A stretch of DNA of 64,000 nt from Mesorhizobium waimense (GCF_003601975.1 NZ_QZWZ01000001.1:434001-498000), one strand, 5' to 3'; positions 7,839-15,278 are shown, numbered from the stretch's first letter. The notes: generated by a model from the sequence alone, not told the origin. Translations and numbers: made by a program.

Positions 7839-9161
7839 ATGATCAAGATCCTCAACGCGCCCGACTTTCAACAAAGCCAGCGGCTGCGCCTCAACACGCT
7901 GATCCGGCTGCGCTGGCTGGCCATCGTCGGCCAGAGCTTGACGGTGCTTCTCGTCGCCTATGGGCTGAAATTCCCGCTACCGGTCAGCATGTGCTTCGCG
8001 CTGATCGCCTGCTCGGCCTGGATGAACCTCTGGCTGACCTTCCGCTACCCGGCGGCGCACCGGTTGACCCCGCTGTCGGCCTTGGTCATCCTGACCTTCG
8101 ACAGCCTGCAGCTTGCCGGCCTGCTCTATTTGACCGGCGGTCTCACCAACCCGTTTTCAGTGCTGATGACAGTGCCCGTCGTCATCTCGGCGGCGTCGCT
8201 GCCGCTGCGCCTCACCGCGGTGCTCGGCGCGCTGGTCATGGCGGCGGCGACCCTGCTGGTCTTCTTCCACCAGCCGCTACCCTGGCATGAAGACGCGCCT
8301 TTAGCGATGCCGTTCGTCTATGTCGCCGGCATCTGGATGGCGGTGTTTTCCTCGATTGCCTTCACCGCCATCTACGCCTTCCGCGTCGCCGAGGAAGCGC
8401 GCCTGCTCGCCAACGCGCTCGCCGCCACCGAGCTGGTGCTGCAGCGCGAGCAGCATCTTTCCGCCCTGGATGGCCTTGCCGCCGCCGCCGCGCATGAATT
8501 GGGCACGCCGCTCGCTACCATCGCGCTTGTCGCCAAGGAGATGGAGAAGGTGCTTGGCGACGACCCGAAATATCGCGAGGACGTAACGCTGCTGCGCTCG
8601 CAGAGCGAACGCTGCCGCGAGATCCTGAAACGGCTGACCAGCCTGTCTTCCGAGGGCGAGGCGCATCTATCGCGCCTGCCGCTGACCTCGCTGGTCGAGG
8701 AGGTGACGGCGCCGCACCGCGATTTCGGCATCTCGATCAAGCTCCGGCCGGGCGAGCGCATCGGTGCCGAACCGGTCGGACGGCGCAACCCGGGCGTCAT
8801 TTACGGCCTCGGCAATCTGGTCGAGAACGCCGTCGACTTCGCCCGCAAGACCGTCACCGTACGCTGGAGCTGGGATGACGATCACGTCAGCTTCTCGATC
8901 ATCGACGACGGGCCGGGCTTTCCGCCCGAGATCATCGACCGCATCGGCGAGCCTTATATGTCGACGCGCCAAGGCACCGAGGCCGGCGGCGGCCTGGGTC
9001 TTGGCCTGTTCATCGCCAAGACCTTGCTCGAACGCTCCGGCGCCACGCTCGATTTCCGCAATTCGAGCGGGCTGGGCGAGGGCGCCGTGGTGCAGATTTC
9101 GTGGCCGCGCAGCGTCTTCCTCAATCCGGAATCGTCATCGAGCATGTTCGACACCGCCTGA
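7839..9161 (+). CDS. actS: Redox-sensing histidine kinase ActS/RegB/PrrB
   Basis: Global redox sensor kinase, 440 aa from ATG 7839 (MIKILNAPDFQQS). Six hydrophobic segments fill residues 25-185. The quinone-site motif GGLTNPF lies between helices. The H-box AAAHELGTPLATI places the phosphoacceptor at His219, and Cys259 (SERCREIL) sits exactly 40 residues later, the spacing of His225 and redox Cys265 in Rhodobacter capsulatus RegB. The ATPase domain has NLVENAVDFA, DDGPGFP and GGLGLGLFIAKTL. Its partner regulator follows 108 bp downstream. In rhizobia this pair controls acid tolerance, CO2 fixation and nitrogen-related genes. Confidence 0.95.
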   Translation: MIKILNAPDFQQSQRLRLNTLIRLRWLAIVGQSLTVLLVAYGLKFPLPVSMCFALIACSAWMNLWLTFRYPAAHRLTPLSALVILTFDSLQLAGLLYLTGGLTNPFSVLMTVPVVISAASLPLRLTAVLGALVMAAATLLVFFHQPLPWHEDAPLAMPFVYVAGIWMAVFSSIAFTAIYAFRVAEEARLLANALAATELVLQREQHLSALDGLAAAAAHELGTPLATIALVAKEMEKVLGDDPKYREDVTLLRSQSERCREILKRLTSLSSEGEAHLSRLPLTSLVEEVTAPHRDFGISIKLRPGERIGAEPVGRRNPGVIYGLGNLVENAVDFARKTVTVRWSWDDDHVSFSIIDDGPGFPPEIIDRIGEPYMSTRQGTEAGGGLGLGLFIAKTLLERSGATLDFRNSSGLGEGAVVQISWPRSVFLNPESSSSMFDTA

Positions 9162-9269
9162 AACCTGCATCGTGGCCCTGTCGAGCCCGGTTGCAGGCGC
9201 TAAAAATTGGACAATAGTGTTGCGGAACTGTATCTGCGTAAAACTAAGGCAGCAGGATTTCTGGAAGCG

Positions 9270-9833
9270 ATGAGCGGAGACGAAACGACTGGCGCAATGG
9301 TTGAAGGCGAGGACACCTCGCTGTTGATCGTCGATGACGACAAGCCGTTCCTGACGCGGCTTGCCCGCGCCATGGAAACCAGGGGCTTCGTGGTCGAGAC
9401 GGCCGACAGCGTCGAAGAGGCGGTGACGAAAGCACGCGCCCATCCGCCGGCCTATGCGGTGGTCGACATGCGGCTCGGTGACGGCAACGGCCTCGACGTC
9501 GTCGCCGCCATCCGCGAGAAGCGCGACGACGCCCGCGCCGTCATCCTCACCGGCTACGGCAACATCGCCACCGCGGTGACCGCGGTAAAACTCGGCGCCA
9601 TCGACTATCTGTCGAAGCCGGCCGACGCCGACGACATCTTTGCCGCGCTGACCCGCACCTCGGGCGAACGCGCCGCACCGCCGGAAAATCCAATGTCGGC
9701 CGACCGCGTGCGCTGGGAGCACATCCAGCGTGTCTACGAAATGTGCGACCGCAACGTCTCCGAGACCGCGCGCCGGCTCAACATGCATCGCCGCACGCTG
9801 CAGCGGATTCTCGCCAAGCGCGCGCCGCGCTGA
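9270..9833 (+). CDS. actR: Response regulator ActR/RegA/PrrA
   Basis: Partner of ActS, 187 aa. Receiver domain: acidic pocket LLIVDDDKPF, phosphoacceptor Asp66 in VVDMRLGDGNG, conserved ILTGYGNIATAV and the Lys of YLSKPADADD. After a Pro-rich linker comes the Fis-type helix-turn-helix, HIQRVYEMCDRNVSETARRL followed by NMHRRTLQRILAKRAPR, nearly invariant in RegA proteins. I use ATG 9270 (MSGDETTGAM), with GGA close upstream; a TTG-initiated frame from 9207 would add 21 non-conserved residues. Length matches the family (about 185 aa). Confidence 0.95.
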   Translation: MSGDETTGAMVEGEDTSLLIVDDDKPFLTRLARAMETRGFVVETADSVEEAVTKARAHPPAYAVVDMRLGDGNGLDVVAAIREKRDDARAVILTGYGNIATAVTAVKLGAIDYLSKPADADDIFAALTRTSGERAAPPENPMSADRVRWEHIQRVYEMCDRNVSETARRLNMHRRTLQRILAKRAPR

Positions 9834-9918
9834 CCACAGGCTGACTGGCGGGCTGCTTGCCTCGCAACCAAGGCTTGCGCATCATCTGCCAAGGTGATTC
9901 CGAAGTGACGGAGGCGAC

Positions 9919-11115
9919 ATGCGGGACGACACGGCGCGGCCGGTTTCCATCTTTCGCGAATTCCTCGATGGCGAGGCAGCCGGGGGCATCATTCTGATGG
10001 GCGCGGCGGCACTTGCCCTCATCGTCGCCAACTCGCCGCTGTCCGAAACCTATTTTGCCGGCCTCCACGCCTATCTCGGGCCGCTCAGCGTCTCGCACTG
10101 GATCAATGACGGGCTGATGGCGGTGTTCTTCCTGCTGGTCGGGCTGGAGATCAAGCGCGAAATGCTGGACGGCCAGCTCTCGACCTGGCCGCGTCGCGTG
10201 CTGCCGGGCGTTGCGGCGGCCGGCGGCATGGTGGTTCCGGCGCTGGTCTATGTCGCCATCAACCGCGACAACACCGCTGCCCTGTCCGGCTGGGCGATCC
10301 CGACCGCCACCGACATCGCCTTTGCGCTCGGCGTGCTGTCGCTGCTCGGCAATCGCGTGCCGGCCTCGCTGAAAATCTTCCTCACCGCCTTGGCCATCAT
10401 CGACGATCTCGGCGCCGTGATCATCATCGCGCTGTTCTATACAAGTGGCCTGTCGCTCGCCTATCTGGGTGCTGCCTTCGCGGTCATCGCCGTGCTCGTC
10501 GTGCTCAACCGCATGCGGGTGCTAACACTCGTGCCCTACCTCGTGCTCGGCATCGTCTTGTGGGTGCTGGTGCTGAAGTCGGGCGTCCACGCGACGCTCG
10601 CCGGCGTAGCACTTGCGCTGACCATTCCGCTCGAACGCTCTCCCGGCATCAGCCACGATATTGAACATTCGCCGCTGCATCGGCTTGAACACGGTCTGCA
10701 CAGGATCGTGCCTTTCGTCGTCATCCCGATCTTCGGCTTCGCCAATGCCGGCGTCTCGCTCGCCGGCGTCAGCCTGGCCGCGCTGGTCGAGCCGCTGACG
10801 CTGGGCGTGGCTGCCGGCCTCGTCGCCGGCAAACTGGTCGGCGTCTTCGGCTCCTCGGCTTTAGCCATTCGGCTGGGTTTCGCCGATTTGCCGGCGAATG
10901 CCGGCTGGCTGCACCTGGTCGGCATCTCGCTTCTCTGCGGCATCGGCTTCACCATGAGCCTGTTCATCGGCCTGCTCGCCTTCGCCAGCGATGTGGCGCT
11001 GCAGGATGCGGTCAAGGTCGGCATCCTCGCCGGCTCCCTCATCGCCGCGCTTGTCGGCGCCGCCGTGCTGCTGGTGGCGCCGGCTGCGGGAGACGCTGAC
11101 GAGGAGATGGAGTAG
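9919..11115 (+). CDS. nhaA: Na+/H+ antiporter NhaA
   Basis: Inner-membrane sodium/proton antiporter, 398 aa, with about twelve hydrophobic helices. Family signatures: [19 protein letters not shown], the helix IV region [15 protein letters not shown], and the paired ion-binding aspartates in [17 protein letters not shown]. The C-terminus has [20 protein letters not shown] as in NhaA. The start is supported by GGAGG nine bases upstream of ATG 9919. Expected function is Na+ export and pH homeostasis at alkaline pH. It is monocistronic, convergent with mmcB. Confidence 0.97.
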   Translation: MRDDTARPVSIFREFLDGEAAGGIILMGAAALALIVANSPLSETYFAGLHAYLGPLSVSHWINDGLMAVFFLLVGLEIKREMLDGQLSTWPRRVLPGVAAAGGMVVPALVYVAINRDNTAALSGWAIPTATDIAFALGVLSLLGNRVPASLKIFLTALAIIDDLGAVIIIALFYTSGLSLAYLGAAFAVIAVLVVLNRMRVLTLVPYLVLGIVLWVLVLKSGVHATLAGVALALTIPLERSPGISHDIEHSPLHRLEHGLHRIVPFVVIPIFGFANAGVSLAGVSLAALVEPLTLGVAAGLVAGKLVGVFGSSALAIRLGFADLPANAGWLHLVGISLLCGIGFTMSLFIGLLAFASDVALQDAVKVGILAGSLIAALVGAAVLLVAPAAGDADEEME

Positions 11116-11220
11116 GGTTCTGTGGGTATGCCGTTTGCGGTTTCGGTGAAAGCTGACAGACGTCGCGCCACAGGAAGAGCAGAAACGTCCAGCCAGGCGC
11201 TGATCGCAGCACCCAAAACT

Positions 11221-11733
11221 CTATTCGCTCTCCCCCTCGAGCGCTGGCACCGCCACGCCCGCAAGCTCCGCCGCCAGCAGCCGCGCGGCCCCGGCGCGCG
11301 CGATCCTCAGCATCAGCGCCTTGCGTGTCGCAGCCGCCATGCGGTGCTCGGGCGCATCGCGCAGGATCTCGGCGCCATAGCCGTCGGAGAGGATGAAACC
11401 GCATTCGTCGGGAAAGATCTCCGCGGGCACGCCGGGATGGGTGGCGAAGAAGAAGCGGTCGGAATGCAGCCGGTAGTCCGGCCATTTGCGGTCGACCCGG
11501 AAATCCTCGATCGACGATTTGATCTCGATGATCCAGATGTCGCCCTGGCGGGTCAGCGCCACAAGGTCGGCACGGCGGCCGGTGGCCAAGGACAGTTCAG
11601 GCAGCACATGCGCGCCCATGTCCATCAACAACCGCTGCACGCCACGCCGCACCAGCATGGCCCGCTCCGACTGGCGGCCGTCGATCAGCGGGTTGAGGGG
11701 AATCGGAGAAATGAAGGGCATGATGGGCACCAT
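11221..11733 (-). CDS. mmcB: MmcB-family DNA repair protein
   Basis: Predicted nuclease-like protein of 170 aa, matching the alphaproteobacterial MmcB family implicated in tolerance to mitomycin C. The core RRADLVALTRQGDIWIIEIK followed by SSIEDFRVDRKWPDYR carries the D-x(n)-E-x-K arrangement of PD-(D/E)XK nucleases; the region DRFFFATHPGVPAEIFPDEC is also family-typical. Catalytic activity is inferred from that motif. The upstream region has GTTC-N7-GAAC at 11744-11758, similar to but not the same as the direct-repeat LexA box. The island's transposon lies 38 bp upstream of the start, possibly altering the promoter. Confidence 0.88.
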   Translation of the reverse strand: MVPIMPFISPIPLNPLIDGRQSERAMLVRRGVQRLLMDMGAHVLPELSLATGRRADLVALTRQGDIWIIEIKSSIEDFRVDRKWPDYRLHSDRFFFATHPGVPAEIFPDECGFILSDGYGAEILRDAPEHRMAAATRKALMLRIARAGAARLLAAELAGVAVPALEGESE

Positions 11734-11762
11734 GCCAGATTTTGTTCACGGTTTGAACCCGT

Positions 11763-11770
11763 TTCTTGGG
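11763..11770. repeat. Left 8-bp target-site duplication (TTCTTGGG)
   Basis: TTCTTGGG immediately precedes the left inverted repeat and occurs again immediately after the right one (14886-14893). Eight base pairs is the target duplication expected of IS1595-family elements. Confidence 0.85.
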
Positions 11771-11795
11771 GGCGATTATATATTTGACAGACCCA
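11771..11795 (+). repeat. Left terminal inverted repeat of the IS1595-type transposon
   Basis: It begins GGCGATTATATATTTGACAG and continues to 11795. Compared with the complement of 14861-14885 it has one mismatch (position 8). The inner part contains TTGACA, the likely -35 box of the transposase promoter. Confidence 0.88.
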
Positions 11796-11831
11796 AATGA
11801 TTATGCGATAACTAATCCAAGGAGTTATCGC
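11784..11831 (+). promoter_or_regulatory. Transposase promoter and ribosome-binding-site hairpin
   Basis: TTGACA (11784-11789) and GATAAC (11807-11812), 17 bp apart, form a plausible promoter whose -35 lies in the inverted repeat. GCGATAACT (11805-11813) and AGTTATCGC (11823-11831) are perfect 9-bp complements. The 9-base loop holds AAGG of the Shine-Dalgarno sequence AAGGAG, and the start codon is at 11834. Transcripts starting about seven bases after the -10 would lack the left arm, so only read-through RNA from outside could fold and hide the ribosome-binding site. Confidence 0.6.
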
Positions 11832-11833
11832 TA

Positions 11834-12793
11834 ATGTCCGTTCTGTCCCGCCCCTACTTCCACGATGAAGCCGCCGCCTTCGAGCATGTCGAGGGTATGC
11901 TCTGGCCGCAGGGTCCGGTTTGCCATCATTGCGGCTCTATGGAAAAGCACTACGCCTTGAAGGGCGGACGCACGAAGGCTTCCAAGAAGAACCCGCACGG
12001 CCTCGAAATCCACGGCCTCTACAAGTGCTCGGATTGCCGCAAGAAGTTCACGGTTCGCATGGGCACGATCTTCGAAGAGTCAAAGCTTCCGCTGCACATT
12101 TGGCTTCAGGCAATCCACGCCATGTGCGCCAGCAAGAAGGGCGTTTCGGCGCACCAGCTGCACCGCGCTCTGGAAATCACCTACAAGACCGCTTGGTTCC
12201 TTTGCCATCGCATTCGTGAAACCATGCGTTCGGATGACTTCACGCCCATGGGCGGCAACGACAAGACCGTCGAAGTTGACGAGACCTACATCGGACGTTT
12301 GGCCGGCACCCCGGTTAAGGCTGGTGGCAGCGCTCACAAGAACACCGTCGTTACGTTGGTCGAGCGCGGTGGCCGTGCCCGTTCCTTCCATGTCGATACC
12401 GCCCGTATCGGAACAGTCATGCCTATCGTGCGCGCCAACATCGCGAAGGAAACCGCCATGATGACCGACGAATGGGGCGGCTACCGCTATCTCAGCAGCG
12501 AGTTCGCCTCGCACGATACGGTTGTGCATTCCAAGGACGAATACGTTCGCTACGAAGGCGCAAAGACCATCCACACCAATACCGTGGAAGGCTTCTATTC
12601 GATCTTCAAGCGCGGCATGAAGGGCGTCTACCAGCATTGTGCTGAACACCACCTGCACCGCTATCTAGCCGAATTCGACTTCCGCTATTCGAACCGTTCG
12701 GCCCTGGGCATAGAAGATAACGTCCGCTCGCTGATCGCGTTGAAGGGTGCCAAGGGAAAGCGCCTGACCTATCGCGGGCCTGTTACGATCTAA
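11834..12793 (+). CDS. IS1595-family transposase (ISXO2-like DDE domain)
   Basis: DDE transposase, 319 aa. The N-terminal zinc ribbon has paired cysteines, CHHC at residues 30-33 and KCSDCRKKF around 66. The catalytic domain shows VEVDETYIGR, MMTDEWGGYRYL and HTNTVEGFYSIFKRG, the IS1595 D, D and N/E-region signatures, with the terminal helix HRYLAEFDFRYSNR. Length and order match intact family members and there is no internal stop. Codon use is richer in AAG/TTC and less GC-skewed than the neighbouring core genes, consistent with acquisition. AGGAG precedes the ATG by about nine bases. Confidence 0.95.
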   Translation: MSVLSRPYFHDEAAAFEHVEGMLWPQGPVCHHCGSMEKHYALKGGRTKASKKNPHGLEIHGLYKCSDCRKKFTVRMGTIFEESKLPLHIWLQAIHAMCASKKGVSAHQLHRALEITYKTAWFLCHRIRETMRSDDFTPMGGNDKTVEVDETYIGRLAGTPVKAGGSAHKNTVVTLVERGGRARSFHVDTARIGTVMPIVRANIAKETAMMTDEWGGYRYLSSEFASHDTVVHSKDEYVRYEGAKTIHTNTVEGFYSIFKRGMKGVYQHCAEHHLHRYLAEFDFRYSNRSALGIEDNVRSLIALKGAKGKRLTYRGPVTI

Positions 12794-13293
12794 GGAACTC
12801 CACTATCGAAAACCGGTCCAACTTCAGTTGCCGCTCTGGCGCGGCGAACAACGCAAGCGTCGACGCCGGCCTTGACCCGGACTCACGAATGATTCATGAT
12901 GGAACAGGTGACGCCCGTCGCCTTCTTATCACCTTCTCAGGGTCGCCAAACCGTTAGCGAGAAGGATAGGAACGGCAGTGTTCGGTGATGAACTCTACCC
13001 TTCCAAAGCGGACACGAACGTATTCACGCACGTGAACGCCTTTAGGCAACTGACAATAAACCATCGTCTTTGACCTTCGGAGTTAGCTGGGAAAGAGCCC
13101 AGCGCTCCGGAGCGCTCCATTGCGTTCCGGGCCGCGTCAGAACGACAGAGCCGGGACGAATAGTGCGACGACGGGCGTCAGGGGGATTAATTATCGATTC
13201 ATTGCCGGCTGTCAACGTCCCCCGTGTAAAAAGACATGGGTGGGTAAAAACCCCGCAATTGACATCTGCCCCGGGTGACGCTACGTCCGATGC
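12794..13293. other. 500-bp non-coding interval inside the transposon
   Basis: No convincing reading frame. Short overlapping frames exist on both strands, but they lack ribosome-binding sites and protein-like composition. It must hold the promoter of the cargo gene at 13294. TTGACA occurs at 13259-13264 without a good -10. I see no long repeat. Confidence 0.5.
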
Positions 13294-13830
13294 ATGATCA
13301 AAGAATACCTCGAATCGCAACTGGCGACGCGAAGGCAAGAACTGCAGGCCGCCGAGACGGCTATGCAGGTCGCCCGTCAAAAGGTTGTCGACGCGGAAGA
13401 CTATCTTGCGGTTCAGGAAACCCGCTGGAGAGAACTCCAAGGCCGAGTGCAAGAGTTAGAGGCGGTTAAGGCCCAGGTCGATGCGAGCCCGGAAGAGCGC
13501 CCTAAACGCCGGCGTCCTGCGACGACAGGGAGGGGCATGTCGGAGGCTTGGCGCAGCATCCTAGCAATGATGAAGGACCTTCGGCCGAACGGCGCCGGCT
13601 ATGACGACATCGTTGAATTCGGTCGGCATAACAATGTTGAACTCAACAAGACAAACCTGCGGCGCCATATGTCGCTCTACGTTGAAAAGGGATACGTGGA
13701 TCGGGTGACTGATGGAACGTTCGTGCTGACGCCCAAGGGCGAAAGGGTCGCCTTGCCCCCGCAGCCTCTACAGCAAGAAACCAGCTTTGCTCGGCCATCC
13801 CGGGAACTAGATGAGGAGATCCCATTCTAA
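13294..13830 (+). CDS. Transposon passenger protein: coiled coil plus winged-helix-like domain
   Basis: Unrecognised 178-aa protein. Residues 5-65 are heptad-rich and highly charged (TRRQELQAAETAMQVARQKV, then RWRELQGRVQELEAVKAQ), a coiled coil. A basic linker PKRRRPATTGRG follows. Residues 85-150 (SEAWRSILAMMKDLRPNGAG, then NLRRHMSLYVEKGYVDRVTD and GTFVLTPKGERVAL) look like a winged helix with a beta wing, so DNA binding is inferred. The C-terminus ends acidic, LDEEIPF. No clear Shine-Dalgarno precedes the ATG. It could be a regulator or accessory factor of the element. Confidence 0.7.
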   Translation: MIKEYLESQLATRRQELQAAETAMQVARQKVVDAEDYLAVQETRWRELQGRVQELEAVKAQVDASPEERPKRRRPATTGRGMSEAWRSILAMMKDLRPNGAGYDDIVEFGRHNNVELNKTNLRRHMSLYVEKGYVDRVTDGTFVLTPKGERVALPPQPLQQETSFARPSRELDEEIPF

Positions 13831-13867
13831 CGCGAAAGGGGCCGGTTTCCCGACCCCTGCGAACTAC

Positions 13868-13939
13868 GCGGACGTAGTTTAACGGTAAAACAGCTTTCTT
13901 CCCAGTCAGCCATTGCGGGTTCGAATCCCGTCGTCCGCT
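13868..13939 (+). tRNA. tRNA-Gly-like sequence with an unpaired anticodon stem
   Basis: A 72-nt segment with exact tRNA spacing. The acceptor stem GCGGACG/CGTCCGC pairs 7 of 7; the D stem GTTT/AAAC pairs 4 of 4; the T arm GCGGG-TTCGAAT-CCCGT pairs 5 of 5 with one G-T. The anticodon arm GCTTT-CTTCCCA-GTCAG has only one possible wobble pair. Strict numbering puts TCC at 34-36; shifting by one gives CCC; both are glycine, but neither register forms a stem. It may be a pseudo-tRNA or a tRNA mimic carried by the transposon. CCA is not encoded (T-ACC follows). Confidence 0.5.
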
Positions 13940-14008
13940 ACCCGAACTAGCGATCCTTGCCCGCAAGGAATATAGGTGATTTGCCTACTCCGGTAAAGGG
14001 AATCGGTC

Positions 14009-14221
14009 TTGACCGACGAAAAGACGCAAAAAGAGAAAGCTGCTCGCACTCTGGAATCCGACCAGCACGCTAAGGACAGGCAGTATAAGAAATTCCGCGA
14101 GTTGGCGCGCAAGATTGGCGCCGTCGATTCCGAGGAGCCGTTGAATGAAGCACTTCGGAAGGTGGCGAAGACGACGCCGCCGAAGGAAGACATGCAGAAA
14201 AGGCCCGATAAAAAGCCTTAA
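14009..14221 (+). CDS. Small charged passenger protein
   Basis: Possible 70-aa protein starting at TTG (LTDEKTQKEKAARTLESDQH), with a GGGA about nine bases upstream. It is almost entirely polar, rich in Lys, Glu, Arg and Asp, with a predicted helix YKKFRELARKIGAVDSEEPL and a basic tail KRPDKKP. No family is recognised. It follows the tRNA-like sequence inside the IS1595-type element. Composition is plausible for a real small protein, but the rare start lowers certainty. Confidence 0.45.
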   Translation: MTDEKTQKEKAARTLESDQHAKDRQYKKFRELARKIGAVDSEEPLNEALRKVAKTTPPKEDMQKRPDKKP

Positions 14222-14252
14222 ATTACCCTCGCGAAAATCACGATCTCAGCGT

Positions 14253-14825
14253 CTATATCTGGACTATATTGTTGCTTCTTTGGCCACTTGCGAAGCTGAT
14301 TTTAGCTGACTGTAGTGCGGTGCGGGCGGCCTGTGATGCGGGTGTCGCGTCGGCCGGCAGGTTCAGTACAAACTCGTGGAGATAATCGTCTTCACCTCCC
14401 GCCATGAAATTCCCTGAAGCTGTCCACCCGGCTTTTCGGAAAGCCTGCAAAAACTGGGCTTGCAAGGCGCCCCCGTCCGACGCAGCCGAATCGTAAGTTA
14501 TGAGGATTCTGCCGGGCGAACGGCGCCCAGCTTCTGCAATAGCCTCCATTTGCTCCGGGCCAAGTGTTCTCGGTGCGGTAGCCTCCAACTGCCGAATGCG
14601 AGCTTCAAGCCGGTCAATACGCAACCGCGCCTCTTCGGGTGACGCGCCGTCAAGCTTCTCTTTGTAGGATTCGATCCGCTCCTTTAGGAGCGCAATCCGC
14701 TGGCCATACATGAATCGCCCTACTGCCCATCCTGAAGCAAGGACGGCAAACGCAACCGGCGCAAATCCCCATGGCGCTTGCGTCACGAGAGGCCAAACGG
14801 CTTTGAGTTGATCGAGAAACCCCAT
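14253..14825 (-). CDS. Membrane-anchored coiled-coil passenger protein
   Basis: A 190-aa protein running opposite to the other cargo and ending the transposon. Residues 18-38 (APWGFAPVAFAVLASGWAVG) form one transmembrane helix. Residues 43-85 are coiled coil (ALLKERIESYKEKL, then RLRIDRLEARIRQLEAT). The C-terminal 95 residues (RILITYDSAASDGGALQAQF, later FVLNLPADATPASQAARTAL) look like a small alpha/beta domain, possibly ligand-binding. Function is unknown; a sensor-like or scaffold role would be guesswork. The start at 14825 is 36 bp inside the right inverted repeat. Confidence 0.65.
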   Translation of the reverse strand: MGFLDQLKAVWPLVTQAPWGFAPVAFAVLASGWAVGRFMYGQRIALLKERIESYKEKLDGASPEEARLRIDRLEARIRQLEATAPRTLGPEQMEAIAEAGRRSPGRILITYDSAASDGGALQAQFLQAFRKAGWTASGNFMAGGEDDYLHEFVLNLPADATPASQAARTALQSAKISFASGQRSNNIVQI

Positions 14826-14860
14826 GCGCGATTCATATCAAAGCGCCCTAGATTCGCCAA

Positions 14861-14885
14861 TGGGTCTGTCAAATATACAATCGCC
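14861..14885 (-). repeat. Right terminal inverted repeat of the IS1595-type transposon
   Basis: Begins TGGGTCTGTCAAATATACAA and ends ATCGCC. It is the complement of the left repeat with one mismatch. Confidence 0.88.
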
Positions 14886-14893
14886 TTCTTGGG
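14886..14893. repeat. Right 8-bp target-site duplication (TTCTTGGG)
   Basis: Exact copy of 11763-11770. It is followed directly by another transposon-end-like sequence at 14894. Confidence 0.85.
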
Positions 14894-14918
14894 GGCGATT
14901 ATATGGCTGACAAACCCA
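14894..14918 (+). repeat. Second IS1595-type end abutting the right duplication
   Basis: GGCGATTATATGGCTGACAA and the five following bases match the left inverted repeat at 21 of 25 positions, in the same orientation as the left end. It may be the left end of an older related element whose right end is lost. A further 24-bp relative lies at 17900-17923. Confidence 0.6.
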
Positions 14919-14959
14919 AGCTGAAAATAGGAATATAGTCAGGACAGCGGGTGGCAATT

Positions 14960-15205
14960 TTAGGGATTGCCACCCGCTGAATTAGCGCGCCCGACAAGAC
15001 GGGCAATGGGCTTCTTGCGCTTCTTTAGGAGGGTTACCAGCACGGTCCGCATTGATGAATGCTCTGGGCTATCGAGTTCCACGCTCCAATCATCGTTGGT
15101 CTGGTGCTGCCAGGGGAACTGCGCGTCTCGCAATGCCAGTCGAAACGCTTTCGGATCAACGCCCACCGACCGGGCCATGTCTGCGGCGCTTGTCAGCTTG
15201 GTCAT
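14960..15205 (-). CDS. Small hypothetical protein
   Basis: 81-aa protein, MTKLTSAADMARSVGVDPKA and on. The N-terminal half reads as a helix-turn-helix-like unit (AADMARSVGVDPKAFRLALR); the C-terminus is basic (LLKKRKKPIARLVGRAN). A perfect GGAGG lies five bases before the ATG, which makes expression likely. The family is unnamed to me; DNA binding is a guess. It lies between the transposon and the inverted-repeat segment at 15279. Confidence 0.65.
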   Translation of the reverse strand: MTKLTSAADMARSVGVDPKAFRLALRDAQFPWQHQTNDDWSVELDSPEHSSMRTVLVTLLKKRKKPIARLVGRANSAGGNP

Positions 15206-15278
15206 GACCGCCTCCTAAGCTTTCCGCTAAAGCATACAGGAGTCTATACCGTCGCGCGACAGTCGCCGGAGGCAACGA

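Larger units (their letters stand above)
11771..14885 (+). mobile_element. IS1595-family transposon with passenger genes
   Basis: A 3115-bp element bounded by 25-bp inverted repeats (11771-11795 and 14861-14885, 24 of 25 identical) and an exact 8-bp duplication, TTCTTGGG. The transposase at the left end belongs to the IS1595 (ISXO2-like) family. About 2 kb of cargo follows: a winged-helix/coiled-coil protein, a tRNA-like sequence, a small charged protein, and an oppositely oriented membrane-anchored coiled-coil protein. Some IS1595 groups are known to carry passengers, but I do not recognise this cargo. Intact ends, intact duplication and an open transposase frame suggest recent insertion. 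Confidence 0.88.

Noticed and set aside
11744..11758. GTTC-N7-GAAC upstream of mmcB as a LexA box
   Set aside because: The alphaproteobacterial SOS box is a direct repeat GTTC-N7-GTTC; here the second half is inverted, so I do not call it.
12080..12658. 192-codon frame opposite the transposase
   Set aside because: Antisense shadow of a complete IS1595 transposase.
13259..13287. Sigma-70 promoter for the cargo gene at 13294
   Set aside because: TTGACA is present, but nothing at the right distance resembles a -10 box.
13042..13452. 136-codon minus-strand frame inside the transposon
   Set aside because: It overlaps the start of the better-supported gene at 13294 and lacks a ribosome-binding site and protein-like pattern.
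13906..14193. 95-codon minus-strand frame ending in DGIRTRNG
   Set aside because: This peptide is the well-known artefact of translating through a tRNA-like T arm.
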